A program made the translations under genes and the position numbers. Under the pieces are notes generated by a model. It was not told the DNA's origin, searched no databases, and saw nothing but the letters and a program-made list of their open reading frames with translations. From an uncultured Prevotella sp. (GTDB taxonomy: Bacteria > Bacteroidota > Bacteroidia > Bacteroidales > Bacteroidaceae), in the NCBI GenBank assembly GCA_902798285.1, contig CADBVZ010000004.1, forward strand, positions 62,001 through 126,000: DNA of 64,000 nucleotides, given 5' to 3'. Below are positions 25,030 to 33,643 of the stretch, one piece after another (the first letter of the stretch is position 1; each line of letters starts with the position of its first letter).

Positions 25030-25087
25030 AACTTTACCATCATCATTTACATTCCAAGTATGCCCTATTTTCGTGCACTTCGGGCGC

Positions 25088-25136
25088 TGGAGGTTTAGTC
25101 GGAGTAAAGTTGGACTTTACTCCGACTAAACCTCCA
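25088..25136. repeat. Perfect palindrome, 23-bp arms with a 3-nt centre
   Basis: The left arm begins TGGAGGTTTAG and is followed exactly by its complement after the centre TGG. It lies 58 nt past the lipoprotein stop and is followed by ATTTTACTCC. It could serve as a terminator but is much longer and more perfect than other terminators here. Confidence 0.85.
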
Positions 25137-25145
25137 TTTTACTCC

Positions 25146-25166
25146 GTGTAAAGTTCCGCTTTACAC
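25146..25166. repeat. Small hairpin next to the large palindrome
   Basis: GTGTAAAG and CTTTACAC form a perfect 8-bp stem with a 5-nt loop. The GTAAAG core also occurs in the palindrome arms, so the two structures share sequence. Confidence 0.7.
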
Positions 25167-25248
25167 AGCACTTTGCCAGAGAAGCGATTTCTATGAAAAA
25201 TAATGTAATAGAAATTCCGCAAACGGGGCTATCCGTAAGAGGGCGGCT

Positions 25249-25444
25249 ATGACAATTATGACAGATGACAATTGTATGATGAGCACAAACAGCCCCGAGA
25301 GATAACAGAGGAGTAGAATAGTATGAATTAAACTCATTATTATATATAATATAAATATTATATAAATAATGGAAATAATATCAAGTTTATCGATGCAAAT
25401 ATATATCCGCAAAATATGACGTTGTCATTTGTCATAATTGTCAT
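25249..25444. repeat. Inverted-repeat-bounded 196-bp segment
   Basis: ATGACAATTATGACA begins the left arm at 25249. The right arm, at 25422-25444, is its complement over 23 positions with one mismatch. Each arm contains three TGACA words. No transposase or target-site duplication is visible. It may be a small mobile-element relic or a pair of regulator sites. Confidence 0.55.
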
Positions 25445-25466
25445 CAGCACTTTAGACAACATAACG

Positions 25467-25500
25467 AAAAAGCCCCGTCGTCTCGGTGGACGGCGGGGCC
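25467..25500 (-). terminator. Terminator of the first susC-susD operon
   Basis: On the minus strand GCCCCGCCGTC pairs with GACGACGGGGC (one G-U pair), and TTTTT follows. It is 64 nt past the susD stop. Confidence 0.9.
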
Positions 25501-25564
25501 TCGCATCTAACTTCAATTATTATGCATGAATCAAAATTAAAGCCTTAATTGATTCGGACGACTA

Positions 25565-27706
25565 TTAATAGCCAGGGTTCTGCCATGCCTTCTTCTCGGC
25601 ATCGCTCAGGTTGGTACCATCCTCGTGCTGCAGTGTATCGATGAACTTCTGGGGGATAGGACGATACATGTGACGATCCTGTACGTTAGGAGCAGCCTCG
25701 GGGTTGAAAGCCTTGGCGCGCTTTACCAGCAGACCAGTACGAGCCAGCTCGTCCCAACGGTTCCACTCACCCAGCAACTCACGTGTACGCTCGTTCATGA
25801 TGAAGTTCAGCATACGATCGTAGTCACCTGATGCACCAATGGTCTTCAGAATCTCCTCATCCTCAGCAGGAAGCTGGGTGTAGCTCTTAATCTGAAGGTC
25901 AGAAGCATCGGTAGTAACGTCGATACCTGTAGAGAGGTAATAGCTGTTGGTGTGGGTCATAGAAGCATAGTAAGCCTCGGTATTGGTGAGAATCTTACCG
26001 CTCTTATCCTTGTTCTTCTTCACTGAGTTTGCAGCAGCAGTAGAGTTGTCCTTATCACCACCGTCAGCCTTCAGGAATGCCATAGAACCATCGGTGTAGT
26101 AACTACGATCCTCACCCTTCTTCCACTGACCACGGGCACGGAGCTTATTCACAGTGCTAAGAGCTTCAGCATACTGTCCCAGACGAACCTGAGCCTCAGC
26201 CTTCACGAGGTAGGTCTCACCTGTACGGGCCATGATCACGTCACGGTGGGCATCACCCTTCTCACCTGTACGGCTACCGTCGGCAGTCTTGTTGATACCG
26301 CAGAATACGTTAGAGGTAGCAGTATTACCGCTGACACCATAGTTATACAGCACATACTTGCCATTCATGAAGGTGGGGAATGCATTGGGCACCCACTTGC
26401 CAGTCAGAGGATTCACGAAAGAGTGTGCTACGCCGCCACGTCCGAAGGTTCCGTAAGGCTCACCGTCGAAACGCTTGTCACTCTTCTTGTTGAGGATGAA
26501 GAGGATACCCTCATCACCCAGATCAGGCACCTGATCAGCAGTAATGCCATTCTCCGACATGATAGCAGCATCGGTCTTCTGTGCATGGTTCAAGCCGTAA
26601 ACGGTCTTGAAGGTCTTCCACATACGAGCGTCGTTCACGTTATCAAATACTGAGTAGGTGTACTCAGTAGGACGACAGCGCTGGAAGTCCATACCACCAA
26701 TATACTGACCACGCTGTACCCAACCTCCTGAGAAGTTAGAGAACTGAGGATCGAAGTAGTTATAGGTACGGTTTCCGAAACGGCCCTGAGTAGAGTTGTC
26801 CTCGTTGTGCTCGGCAGCCATCAGGATCTCAGAGAGACCTTCGTTCTTACAGTCAACACCCGTCCACTTTGCATACAGATCCCAGTAGTCACTGGCCAGC
26901 GGACAAGCATTAATTACCTCGTCGCAGAGAGAAACCACGCGGTTCAGGTCGCTGTTCTTGTCATACTTAGAAGCCCAAGAGGCACAACGCTCACTCTGGC
27001 GATACAGCAGGGCCTTAGCCAGGAAGTGTGCAGCGGTGTACTTGGTCCAAGTACCGTTACCACGCCACTTATCGGTGGGTAACATCTTATAGGCATTCTC
27101 GAAGTCAGAAATGATCTGGGCGAGTGTCTCGTCCTCTGAAGCACGATCGAAATTCTTCTTCACAGTACCATCAGCAGGATCCAACTGGAGTACGACGCCA
27201 CCATACTGACAGAACAGACGGTAGTAATTGTAACCACGCAGGAAGTAAGCCTCACCCATGGCCTTGTTACGAGAATCTTCGTTAGACACATTCACAGCCT
27301 TGGCAATCACCAGGTTGGCAGTAGAGATACCATAGTACATCTCATCCCAGAGAGCTGACACAGCAGGACAGTTCTTGTTGGCAGCACCCAAAGCAGGTGT
27401 ACAGTCCTGAGGATTCAGACGGTTATCGTAAGTGTTCCAAGGCTCAGAAGTGAGGTCGGCACCGTTGGTGAACTCATCGCAACCATAGAGGGTGATACCA
27501 TAAGCCCACTCGTAGCCGAAGTGCCAGCGGATATTTCCATAGAGACCTGCAGCCATCTTCAGGGCGCCAGCCTCGTCTTCCAGCAGCGCATCAGTATATT
27601 TATGGCCAGCGTCCTCCTTCAGGAAGTCCTCGCCACAAGAGGTCGTACCCAGCAAAGCAAGCATCGACAGCGCACCGCAAACTAATGTTTTACTGATATA
27701 TTTCAT
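25565..27706 (-). CDS. SusD/RagB-family surface glycan-binding lipoprotein (pair 1)
   Basis: A 713-aa outer-membrane lipoprotein that caps a SusC channel and captures glycans. The signal ends LLGTTSC. SusD features are a helical TPR-like core (AMGEAYFLRGYNYYRLF), the conserved RTGETYLVKAEAQVRLG near the middle, and the C-terminal block MNERTRELLGEWNRWDELARTG ending in YRPIPQKF and WQNPGY. It is longer than many SusD proteins (about 550 aa) with extra loops. It follows susC by 34 nt and is the last gene of the unit. The glycan is unknown; pectin is suggested by neighbouring CE12 and rhaM. Confidence 0.93.
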   Translation of the reverse strand: MKYISKTLVCGALSMLALLGTTSCGEDFLKEDAGHKYTDALLEDEAGALKMAAGLYGNIRWHFGYEWAYGITLYGCDEFTNGADLTSEPWNTYDNRLNPQDCTPALGAANKNCPAVSALWDEMYYGISTANLVIAKAVNVSNEDSRNKAMGEAYFLRGYNYYRLFCQYGGVVLQLDPADGTVKKNFDRASEDETLAQIISDFENAYKMLPTDKWRGNGTWTKYTAAHFLAKALLYRQSERCASWASKYDKNSDLNRVVSLCDEVINACPLASDYWDLYAKWTGVDCKNEGLSEILMAAEHNEDNSTQGRFGNRTYNYFDPQFSNFSGGWVQRGQYIGGMDFQRCRPTEYTYSVFDNVNDARMWKTFKTVYGLNHAQKTDAAIMSENGITADQVPDLGDEGILFILNKKSDKRFDGEPYGTFGRGGVAHSFVNPLTGKWVPNAFPTFMNGKYVLYNYGVSGNTATSNVFCGINKTADGSRTGEKGDAHRDVIMARTGETYLVKAEAQVRLGQYAEALSTVNKLRARGQWKKGEDRSYYTDGSMAFLKADGGDKDNSTAAANSVKKNKDKSGKILTNTEAYYASMTHTNSYYLSTGIDVTTDASDLQIKSYTQLPAEDEEILKTIGASGDYDRMLNFIMNERTRELLGEWNRWDELARTGLLVKRAKAFNPEAAPNVQDRHMYRPIPQKFIDTLQHEDGTNLSDAEKKAWQNPGY

Positions 27707-27740
27707 ATAATTTACTATTTACTAATTGACGATTTACGAT

Positions 27741-30700
27741 TTAGAAATCAACCTGTACACCAACAGTGAAGCCACGGTTGAAAAAGGTAGCACCTGTATC
27801 GAGGTCCATGAAGTCTACTGAAGAGTAGAGCATACCGAGGTTCTTGCCCTGGATGTAGATCTTAGCATTGCTCAGACCGATACCCAGTTTGCTGAGGAGG
27901 TTCTTGTCGAAGTTGTAACCCAGAGAGAGGTTGCGAACCTTGATGAACGAAGCATCCTTGAAACCGAGCAGTCCTGAGTAAGCATCGCCACCAGCCTGGC
28001 TGTAGATAGGCTTCTGCCATTCTGCACCCGTATTGTCTGGACGCCAGTAGTCTATCTCACGCTGCTGATACATACCCAGCTGACCCTCACCACCAGTACT
28101 GATGGTATAACCGAAGCGACCATACAGCTCAAGAACGAGCTCAAGACCCTTCCAAGAGAGTGTGTTGGTCCATCCTGCTGTTACACGAGGATTGCGGTTA
28201 CCGATGATCACACGGTCGTCAGCATCAATCTTATAGTCGCCATTTTGATCTACGGGCTTCACGTTACCAGCAGAGAACTTAGAACCATTCTCATTGAACT
28301 TAGCCATCTCTGCGGCATCGCTCTCCTGCCACAGGCCATCGGCCTCGTAACCATAGTAAACAGAGATTGACTCACCAATGAACCATGCGTTGTTGATATC
28401 ATCTTCCTTACCATTGGCCAGTTCCTCAATCTTATCCTTCTGCCAAGCGAAGTTGAGGTTAGAGTTCCAGATGAAGTCCTTTGTCATCACAGGAATAGCG
28501 TTGATGGTAACCTCAATACCCTTGTTGCTGGTCTTACCAACGTTAGACATCATAGAGGGATAACCCGAAAGTGAAGGCACACTCATAGACATAAGCAGAT
28601 CATTGGTAGTAGAGGTGTACATATCGATGGTACCACCGATGCGACCCTTCAGGAAGCTGAAGTCGATACCGAAGTTCCACTGTGTAGTCTTCTCCCAACC
28701 CAGTTTCTTGTTAGGCATCTGGTTAGAACCAGAAGTATAGTAAGGCTCGTTAGTAACGAGAATCTGAGAGTTACCAGTGCTGAAAGGCATCCAGTAAGAA
28801 CTGATGACACCAAGTGTTCCGTAAGGCGAAACAGCTGAGTTACCAGTCACACCCACACCGAAGCGGAGCTTCAACTGATCCAGCCATGTAACGTCTCTGA
28901 GCCAGCTCTCCTGTTCCATGCGCCAACCAAGGGCCATAGAGGGGAAGAAGTCCCATTTGTTGCCCTCTGCGAGTACAGAGCTACCATCCCAACGGGCAGA
29001 AGCGGTGAGGAGGTAACGGTCCTTGAATGAGTAGTTAACACGAGCCATATATGAAGACAGGGCACTCTCTGTCAAACCAGAGCCGATACCTACCTTATAT
29101 TTAGTATCAGTTACGTCAACAGCACCGAGGTTGTTCCATAGGAATGAAGGAATAGGTACATTCTCCTCACTGATGCTACTGGTCTCAGTATTGGTCTTAG
29201 AAGCACTCTGCAACAATGTCAGACCAATTGTATGATCACCAAGGCTCTTATTATAGAGCAGCATGTTATCGAGAGTCCAAGCAATCGTACGGCCATCACC
29301 ACGGCTTACGGTGTTATTACCACCTGCACGGCTGATAGAGCTGCTGTCAAGGAAGTTACCATTACGATAGTAGCGGAAGTCGGGACCGAACTGGGTCTTC
29401 CACTGCAAGCCCATCAGAGGTTCCCAAATCTGACCGAAGTCAATCTGAGCATAGAAGCTACCCAGCAAACGGAAGTTGTCACGATTATCGGTAGACTTGG
29501 TCCACTCGTCAATAACTGAATAAGTATTGGTTGTAGAACCACCAGGCTGAGTGATGATCTCACCATTCTCATCATAAGGAAGAGTATAGCGGAGGATAGC
29601 CTTGGCAGCACCATACAGATCGGTAGGACCAGAGCTGGTGCCGTATGCCTTAGAATAACCATACTTCTGCTGGCTGTAAGAACCTGTGAAAGAGCCACCG
29701 GCCTTGAACCAGTCAGTACCCTTCACATCAGCAGAAGCTGTGAAGTTGAAACGCTCGTAGCTCTGACCCTTCTGTGTACCTTTATTATTAAGGTAGCCGA
29801 AAGAAGCAAAACCGTTTACTTTCTTAGAACCTCCACGTACGCTTACATTATGCTCCTGAGTTACACCAGTCTGGGTTACGAAATCAGTCCAATCGGTATC
29901 GGTAACCTTAGAGCCGTCCCATGAGCCACCGCTCCAACCTTTCATCACATTGGCCAGAGCTACGTCGTCGCCAGCGAAGAAAGACTTATCCTGCTCCATT
30001 GTGGGCTGATCACCAGGGGTGTACTTATCGGGGGCTGAGTTGTAGTATGCCCAACGGCGCCATGTGATATAATCGCTGGCACTCATAGCCGGACTCTTAT
30101 CCACGATCTTCTCAAAGGTGAAGCTGCCAGAGTAGCTAAGCTGAGCCTTACCCTCCTGACCACGCTTTGTGGTAACCAGAACAACACCATTAGCACCACG
30201 GCTACCGTAGATAGCGGTAGAAGAGGCGTCTTTCAGAATATCAATGGCCTCGATATCTTTGGGGTTCAGGGTCTCAATACCACCTGCCTGGAGGGGTACA
30301 CCATCAACCACATAGAGAGGAGCAGTACTTGCACCGCCATTTCCCATTGAACGCTGACCACGGATCATGATACCGCCAACGGTACCAGGACGCTGACTCG
30401 TGGTGATATCCACACCAGCAGCCTTACCCTGCAAGGCCTCAAAGGCGTTAACTACGGGCTTCGTATTCAGTTCCTTCTCGCCTACACGAGTCAGAGCACC
30501 TGTTACGTCGCTCTTACGCTGAACACCATAACCTACTACCACCACTTCGTCGAGCAGCTGCTTGTCTTCCTCGAGGGTGACATTGATCTGACCCTTGCCA
30601 GCGGCGGCAATCGTCTGTGTGCGATAGCCTACATAGCTAATCACCACACTACCGTTCTCAGGAACATTCTGAAGCACGAAGTTACCTTCAAGATCGGTAA

Positions 30701-30896
30701 CCGTACCTGTAGTTGTTCCCTTTACCATGACACTGGCACCGATGATAGCCTCACCAGCAGCGTCAACCACAGTTCCTGACACCTGTTTCTGAGCCCAAGC
30801 ACCACTGGTACAAAGAGCCATCAGAGCCAAGAACATCAGTCGTCGGAATACGCCTGTACCCGACAACAGCTTGTCTGTTACTTGATTATTTCTCAT
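27741..30896 (-). CDS. SusC/RagA-family TonB-dependent transporter (pair 1)
   Basis: A 1051-aa outer-membrane channel. After the signal peptide (ending near AWAQ) comes a carboxypeptidase-D-like domain (VSGTVVDAAGEAIIGASV), then the TonB box region DEVVVVGYG, a plug with YVVDGVPLQAGGIETLNP and STAIYGSRGANGVVLVTT, and a 22-strand barrel ending GFTVGVQVDF. These marks define SusC/RagA proteins, which import oligosaccharides with a SusD partner. Only the partner susD is linked; no hybrid sensor or anti-sigma gene is adjacent. A -7 box lies 47 nt upstream. Confidence 0.95.
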   Translation of the reverse strand: MRNNQVTDKLLSGTGVFRRLMFLALMALCTSGAWAQKQVSGTVVDAAGEAIIGASVMVKGTTTGTVTDLEGNFVLQNVPENGSVVISYVGYRTQTIAAAGKGQINVTLEEDKQLLDEVVVVGYGVQRKSDVTGALTRVGEKELNTKPVVNAFEALQGKAAGVDITTSQRPGTVGGIMIRGQRSMGNGGASTAPLYVVDGVPLQAGGIETLNPKDIEAIDILKDASSTAIYGSRGANGVVLVTTKRGQEGKAQLSYSGSFTFEKIVDKSPAMSASDYITWRRWAYYNSAPDKYTPGDQPTMEQDKSFFAGDDVALANVMKGWSGGSWDGSKVTDTDWTDFVTQTGVTQEHNVSVRGGSKKVNGFASFGYLNNKGTQKGQSYERFNFTASADVKGTDWFKAGGSFTGSYSQQKYGYSKAYGTSSGPTDLYGAAKAILRYTLPYDENGEIITQPGGSTTNTYSVIDEWTKSTDNRDNFRLLGSFYAQIDFGQIWEPLMGLQWKTQFGPDFRYYRNGNFLDSSSISRAGGNNTVSRGDGRTIAWTLDNMLLYNKSLGDHTIGLTLLQSASKTNTETSSISEENVPIPSFLWNNLGAVDVTDTKYKVGIGSGLTESALSSYMARVNYSFKDRYLLTASARWDGSSVLAEGNKWDFFPSMALGWRMEQESWLRDVTWLDQLKLRFGVGVTGNSAVSPYGTLGVISSYWMPFSTGNSQILVTNEPYYTSGSNQMPNKKLGWEKTTQWNFGIDFSFLKGRIGGTIDMYTSTTNDLLMSMSVPSLSGYPSMMSNVGKTSNKGIEVTINAIPVMTKDFIWNSNLNFAWQKDKIEELANGKEDDINNAWFIGESISVYYGYEADGLWQESDAAEMAKFNENGSKFSAGNVKPVDQNGDYKIDADDRVIIGNRNPRVTAGWTNTLSWKGLELVLELYGRFGYTISTGGEGQLGMYQQREIDYWRPDNTGAEWQKPIYSQAGGDAYSGLLGFKDASFIKVRNLSLGYNFDKNLLSKLGIGLSNAKIYIQGKNLGMLYSSVDFMDLDTGATFFNRGFTVGVQVDF

Positions 30897-30942
30897 ACAG
30901 TTAAACAGTTAGTAAATTAATAATTGATTAATGTTTGTGGCG

Positions 30943-30950
30943 CAAAGGTA
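30943..30950 (-). promoter_or_regulatory. -7 box of the first susC-susD operon
   Basis: The minus strand reads TACCTTTG. No good -33 TTTG is present, which suggests activator dependence. The leader would be about 40 nt. Confidence 0.65.
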
Positions 30951-31025
30951 GGAGTTTTTAGTGAAAGTTGTACACTTAAAAGACAGAAATTCTAAAATTT
31001 GTCAAAAATCTAAGACGAATATCAA

Positions 31026-31058
31026 AAATTAGGGGTCGATTGTTAAAAACCGACCCCT
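31026..31058 (-). terminator. Terminator of asnA
   Basis: AGGGGTCG/CGACCCCT form a perfect 8-bp stem. On the minus strand TTTTTG follows two bases later. It starts 22 nt after the asnA stop. Confidence 0.88.
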
Positions 31059-31079
31059 GAAATACCTAAAAATGATGAT

Positions 31080-32117
31080 TTAAATCAAGTTCATGCCCAG
31101 TTGCTTGCAAGCTTTTCGCATGTCTTCGGGCCAGATAGAGGCCTGAATCTCTCCAATGTGGCCTTTATGGAGCAGCACCATACAAAGGCGGCTCTGCCCT
31201 ATTCCACCACCTATGGAAAGCGGCAGCTTATCGTTCAGCAACTGCTGGTGGAAGTAAAGCTGTTCGCGTTCTTCCTTACCTTCAATCTTGAGTTGGCGAA
31301 GCAGACTCTCCTTATCAACACGGATACCCATGGATGAGAGTTCGAAGCTTCGACCTAACACTGGATACCATATTAGGATATCGCCATTAAGTCCCATACG
31401 ACCATTCTCGGCCACAGTACTCCAGTCGTCATAGTCGGGAGCACGTCCATCATGTTTCTCTCCGTTAGCGAGCTTCGCGCCTATACCTATTATAAATACA
31501 GCACCATAAGCCTCGCATATGGCATCCTCGCGCTCCTTAGGTGTCTTATCCGGATACATCTTCAGCAACTCCTCTGCATGGATAAAGTGTATCTTCTCAG
31601 GCAGGAAGGGCTTAATCTGAGGATAAGTCTCACACGTGAGGTACTCTGTACGGCGGATGGCAGCATAAATGCGTTCCACAATATTCTTCAAGAAAGCCAG
31701 CGAGCGATCCTCACGATTAATCACAGCCTCCCAGTCCCACTGGTCGACATAGAGCGAATGGAGATTATCCAGTTCCTCGTCCGCGCGTATCGCGTTCATA
31801 TCTGTATAGATACCATAGCCCGGCTCTATTTTATACTCGGCCAGCGAGAGTCGCTTCCACTTAGCCAGCGAATGAACCACCTCGGCCTGAGCATCGTCGA
31901 GATCTTTGATGGGAAACGTAACGGCGCGCTCCACACCATTCAAGTCGTCATTGATACCCAGTCCCTTCAACACGAAGAGAGGAGCAGTAACACGACGCAG
32001 ACGCAGCTCCGTAGACAGGTTCTGCTGGAAAAACTCCTTAATCAGCTTGATGCCTTGTTCCGTCTGCTTCATATCGAGCAGCGGCTCATACATCACAGGT
32101 TTGATGATTTGTCCCAT
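31080..32117 (-). CDS. asnA: Aspartate--ammonia ligase (asparagine synthetase A)
   Basis: A 345-aa enzyme that makes asparagine from aspartate, ammonia and ATP. It belongs to the class II aminoacyl-tRNA-synthetase-like fold. Visible marks are ERAVTFPIKD, YKIEPGYGIYTDMNAIRADE, VDQWDWEAVI, and the C-terminal SIGGGIGQSRLCMVLL (motif 3). Full length for AsnA (about 330-345 aa). It has its own promoter and terminator, so it is a single-gene unit. Confidence 0.96.
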   Translation of the reverse strand: MGQIIKPVMYEPLLDMKQTEQGIKLIKEFFQQNLSTELRLRRVTAPLFVLKGLGINDDLNGVERAVTFPIKDLDDAQAEVVHSLAKWKRLSLAEYKIEPGYGIYTDMNAIRADEELDNLHSLYVDQWDWEAVINREDRSLAFLKNIVERIYAAIRRTEYLTCETYPQIKPFLPEKIHFIHAEELLKMYPDKTPKEREDAICEAYGAVFIIGIGAKLANGEKHDGRAPDYDDWSTVAENGRMGLNGDILIWYPVLGRSFELSSMGIRVDKESLLRQLKIEGKEEREQLYFHQQLLNDKLPLSIGGGIGQSRLCMVLLHKGHIGEIQASIWPEDMRKACKQLGMNLI

Positions 32118-32144
32118 ATTTCAGTTTATGCTTAAATTGGCTGC

Positions 32145-32152
32145 AAAGGTAC
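32145..32152 (-). promoter_or_regulatory. -7 box of asnA
   Basis: The minus strand reads TACCTTTG followed by CAGCC, 27 nt before the ATG at 32117. Confidence 0.7.
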
Positions 32153-32302
32153 ACAATTATTATCAAATTGCAAGCAAAAAGCCGAATTATTTTGCAAAAA
32201 TATTGATTTTCCTTGATTTTTACTATCATTTTGCACGCCCGCCAAGCCCGTTAACAAATCATAATATTCATTTTTCACTATTCACTTTTCACTTTTTTAT
32301 TG

Positions 32303-32310
32303 TACCTTTG
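32303..32310 (+). promoter_or_regulatory. -7 box upstream of tRNA-Arg
   Basis: TACCTTTG ends 18 nt before the tRNA. It is the only promoter-like box before both the tRNA and pepT. Confidence 0.7.
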
Positions 32311-32328
32311 CATCGCTTTTTAAATAAG

Positions 32329-32403
32329 GCACCCGTAGTTTAAAGGATAGAATAACGGATTCCGGTTCCGTTGGTCACGGTTCGATTCCGTGCGGGTGTA
32401 CCA
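32329..32403 (+). tRNA. tRNA-Arg, anticodon CCG
   Basis: The cloverleaf folds by eye. The acceptor is GCACCCG with CGGGTGT and the D stem is GTTT/GAAT (with wobble). The anticodon stem ACGGA/TCCGT encloses the loop TTCCGGT, giving CCG for codon CGG. The T stem is CACGG/CCGTG with loop TTCGATT. The discriminator is A and CCA is encoded at 32401-32403. The pepT start codon lies 16 nt after the CCA. Confidence 0.95.
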
Positions 32404-32419
32404 CTTTATAACTACACTC

Positions 32420-33643
32420 ATGGATATTACTGAAAGATTCCTAAACTATACGAAATTCGACACGCAATCGGCTGAAGACAGCGAAAGCGTGCCAAGTACC
32501 TCCAAACAGCTGATTTTCGCTGAATATCTAAAGAAGGAACTCGAAAACGAGGGCTTCAGCGATGTAGAAATGGATGACAAGGGTTATATTTACGCCACGC
32601 TGAAGGCAAACACGAAGGACGAGATTCCTACAATCGGATTCATCTCACATTACGACACCTCGCCAGATTGTTCTGGAGCAGATATTAAACCACAGATTAT
32701 CAAGAATTACGATGGAAGCGACATTCTGTTGTCAGAGGGCATCATCAGTAGTCCCAAGAAATTCCCCGAACTGTTGCAGCATGTGGGGGAAGACCTGATT
32801 GTGACGGATGGCACAACACTGTTAGGCGCTGACGATAAAGCCGGCATTGCCGAGATTGTTCAAGCTATGTGCTATCTTCGCGATCATAAGGAGATCAAGC
32901 ACGGCGATATACGCATAGCTTTCAACCCTGATGAGGAAATTGGCATGGGCGCTCATCACTTTGACGTGGAGAAATTCGGTTGTGAATGGGCCTACACAAT
33001 GGATGGTGGCGATATTGGAGAACTTGAATTCGAGAATTTTAATGCTGCATCAGCTAAGATATATATAAAAGGTATAAGTGTGCATCCTGGCTATGCCAAG
33101 GGCAAAATGGTAAATGCCAACCTGCTGGCCATGGAACTTGCTAAGATGCTGCCTGAGGACGAGACACCAGAGACAACAGAAGGCTACCAAGGATTCTACC
33201 ATCTGCTGGGTGTTCAGAGCTCAGTGGAGAAGGCATCGATGCACTACATCATCCGAGACCATGATCGTGCGCGCTTTGAGGAGCGCAAACGCACCATCAA
33301 AAACATCGTGGAAACTTTAAACGAGAAATACGGCGAGGGTACTGTGACAGCAGAGATCAAGGATCAGTACTATAACATGAAGGAGAAGATTGACCCGCAG
33401 ATGCATGTCATCGACATTGTGCTTCACGCCATGCAAACCTGCGGAGTGGCTCCGAAAGTAAAGCCAATACGTGGTGGTACCGATGGTGCCCAACTGAGTT
33501 TCAAAGGTCTACCCTGCCCCAACATCTTCGCTGGAGGCGTGAATTTCCACGGACCTTACGAGTTCGTAAGTATCCAGTCGATGGAAAAAGCCCAGCAGGT
33601 GATCGTAGAGATTTGCAGACTCGTGGCAGGTTTTAATGATTAA
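32420..33643 (+). CDS. pepT: Peptidase T (tripeptidase, M20B)
   Basis: A 407-aa zinc aminotripeptidase starting [17 protein letters not shown] at 32420. An earlier in-frame start at 32390 lies inside the tRNA and is rejected. M20 metal and catalytic motifs are [11 protein letters not shown] (His and Asp), LLGADDKAG and [10 protein letters not shown] (Glu pair), with a late [12 protein letters not shown] block. It has no promoter of its own that I can see and probably comes from the tRNA-Arg promoter. The stop region overlaps the convergent antiporter gene by 11 nt. Confidence 0.95.
   Translation: MDITERFLNYTKFDTQSAEDSESVPSTSKQLIFAEYLKKELENEGFSDVEMDDKGYIYATLKANTKDEIPTIGFISHYDTSPDCSGADIKPQIIKNYDGSDILLSEGIISSPKKFPELLQHVGEDLIVTDGTTLLGADDKAGIAEIVQAMCYLRDHKEIKHGDIRIAFNPDEEIGMGAHHFDVEKFGCEWAYTMDGGDIGELEFENFNAASAKIYIKGISVHPGYAKGKMVNANLLAMELAKMLPEDETPETTEGYQGFYHLLGVQSSVEKASMHYIIRDHDRARFEERKRTIKNIVETLNEKYGEGTVTAEIKDQYYNMKEKIDPQMHVIDIVLHAMQTCGVAPKVKPIRGGTDGAQLSFKGLPCPNIFAGGVNFHGPYEFVSIQSMEKAQQVIVEICRLVAGFND

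Larger units (their letters stand above)
25030..25564. other. Gene-free stretch rich in inverted repeats
   Basis: This 535-bp interval holds a 23-bp-arm palindrome, a second small hairpin, a pair of 23-bp inverted repeats about 150 bp apart, and the susD terminator. The AT-rich middle contains only a low-complexity hydrophobic open frame that I do not accept as a gene. Confidence 0.7.

Noticed and set aside
25191-25412. 73-codon hydrophobic frame on the minus strand
   Set aside because: It is an Ile/Leu-rich translation of an AT-rich repeat region, with no promoter box and ending inside the inverted-repeat segment.
25249-25444. Insertion sequence or integron cassette
   Set aside because: Inverted repeats are present but there is no transposase, integrase or clear target duplication; kept only as a repeat.
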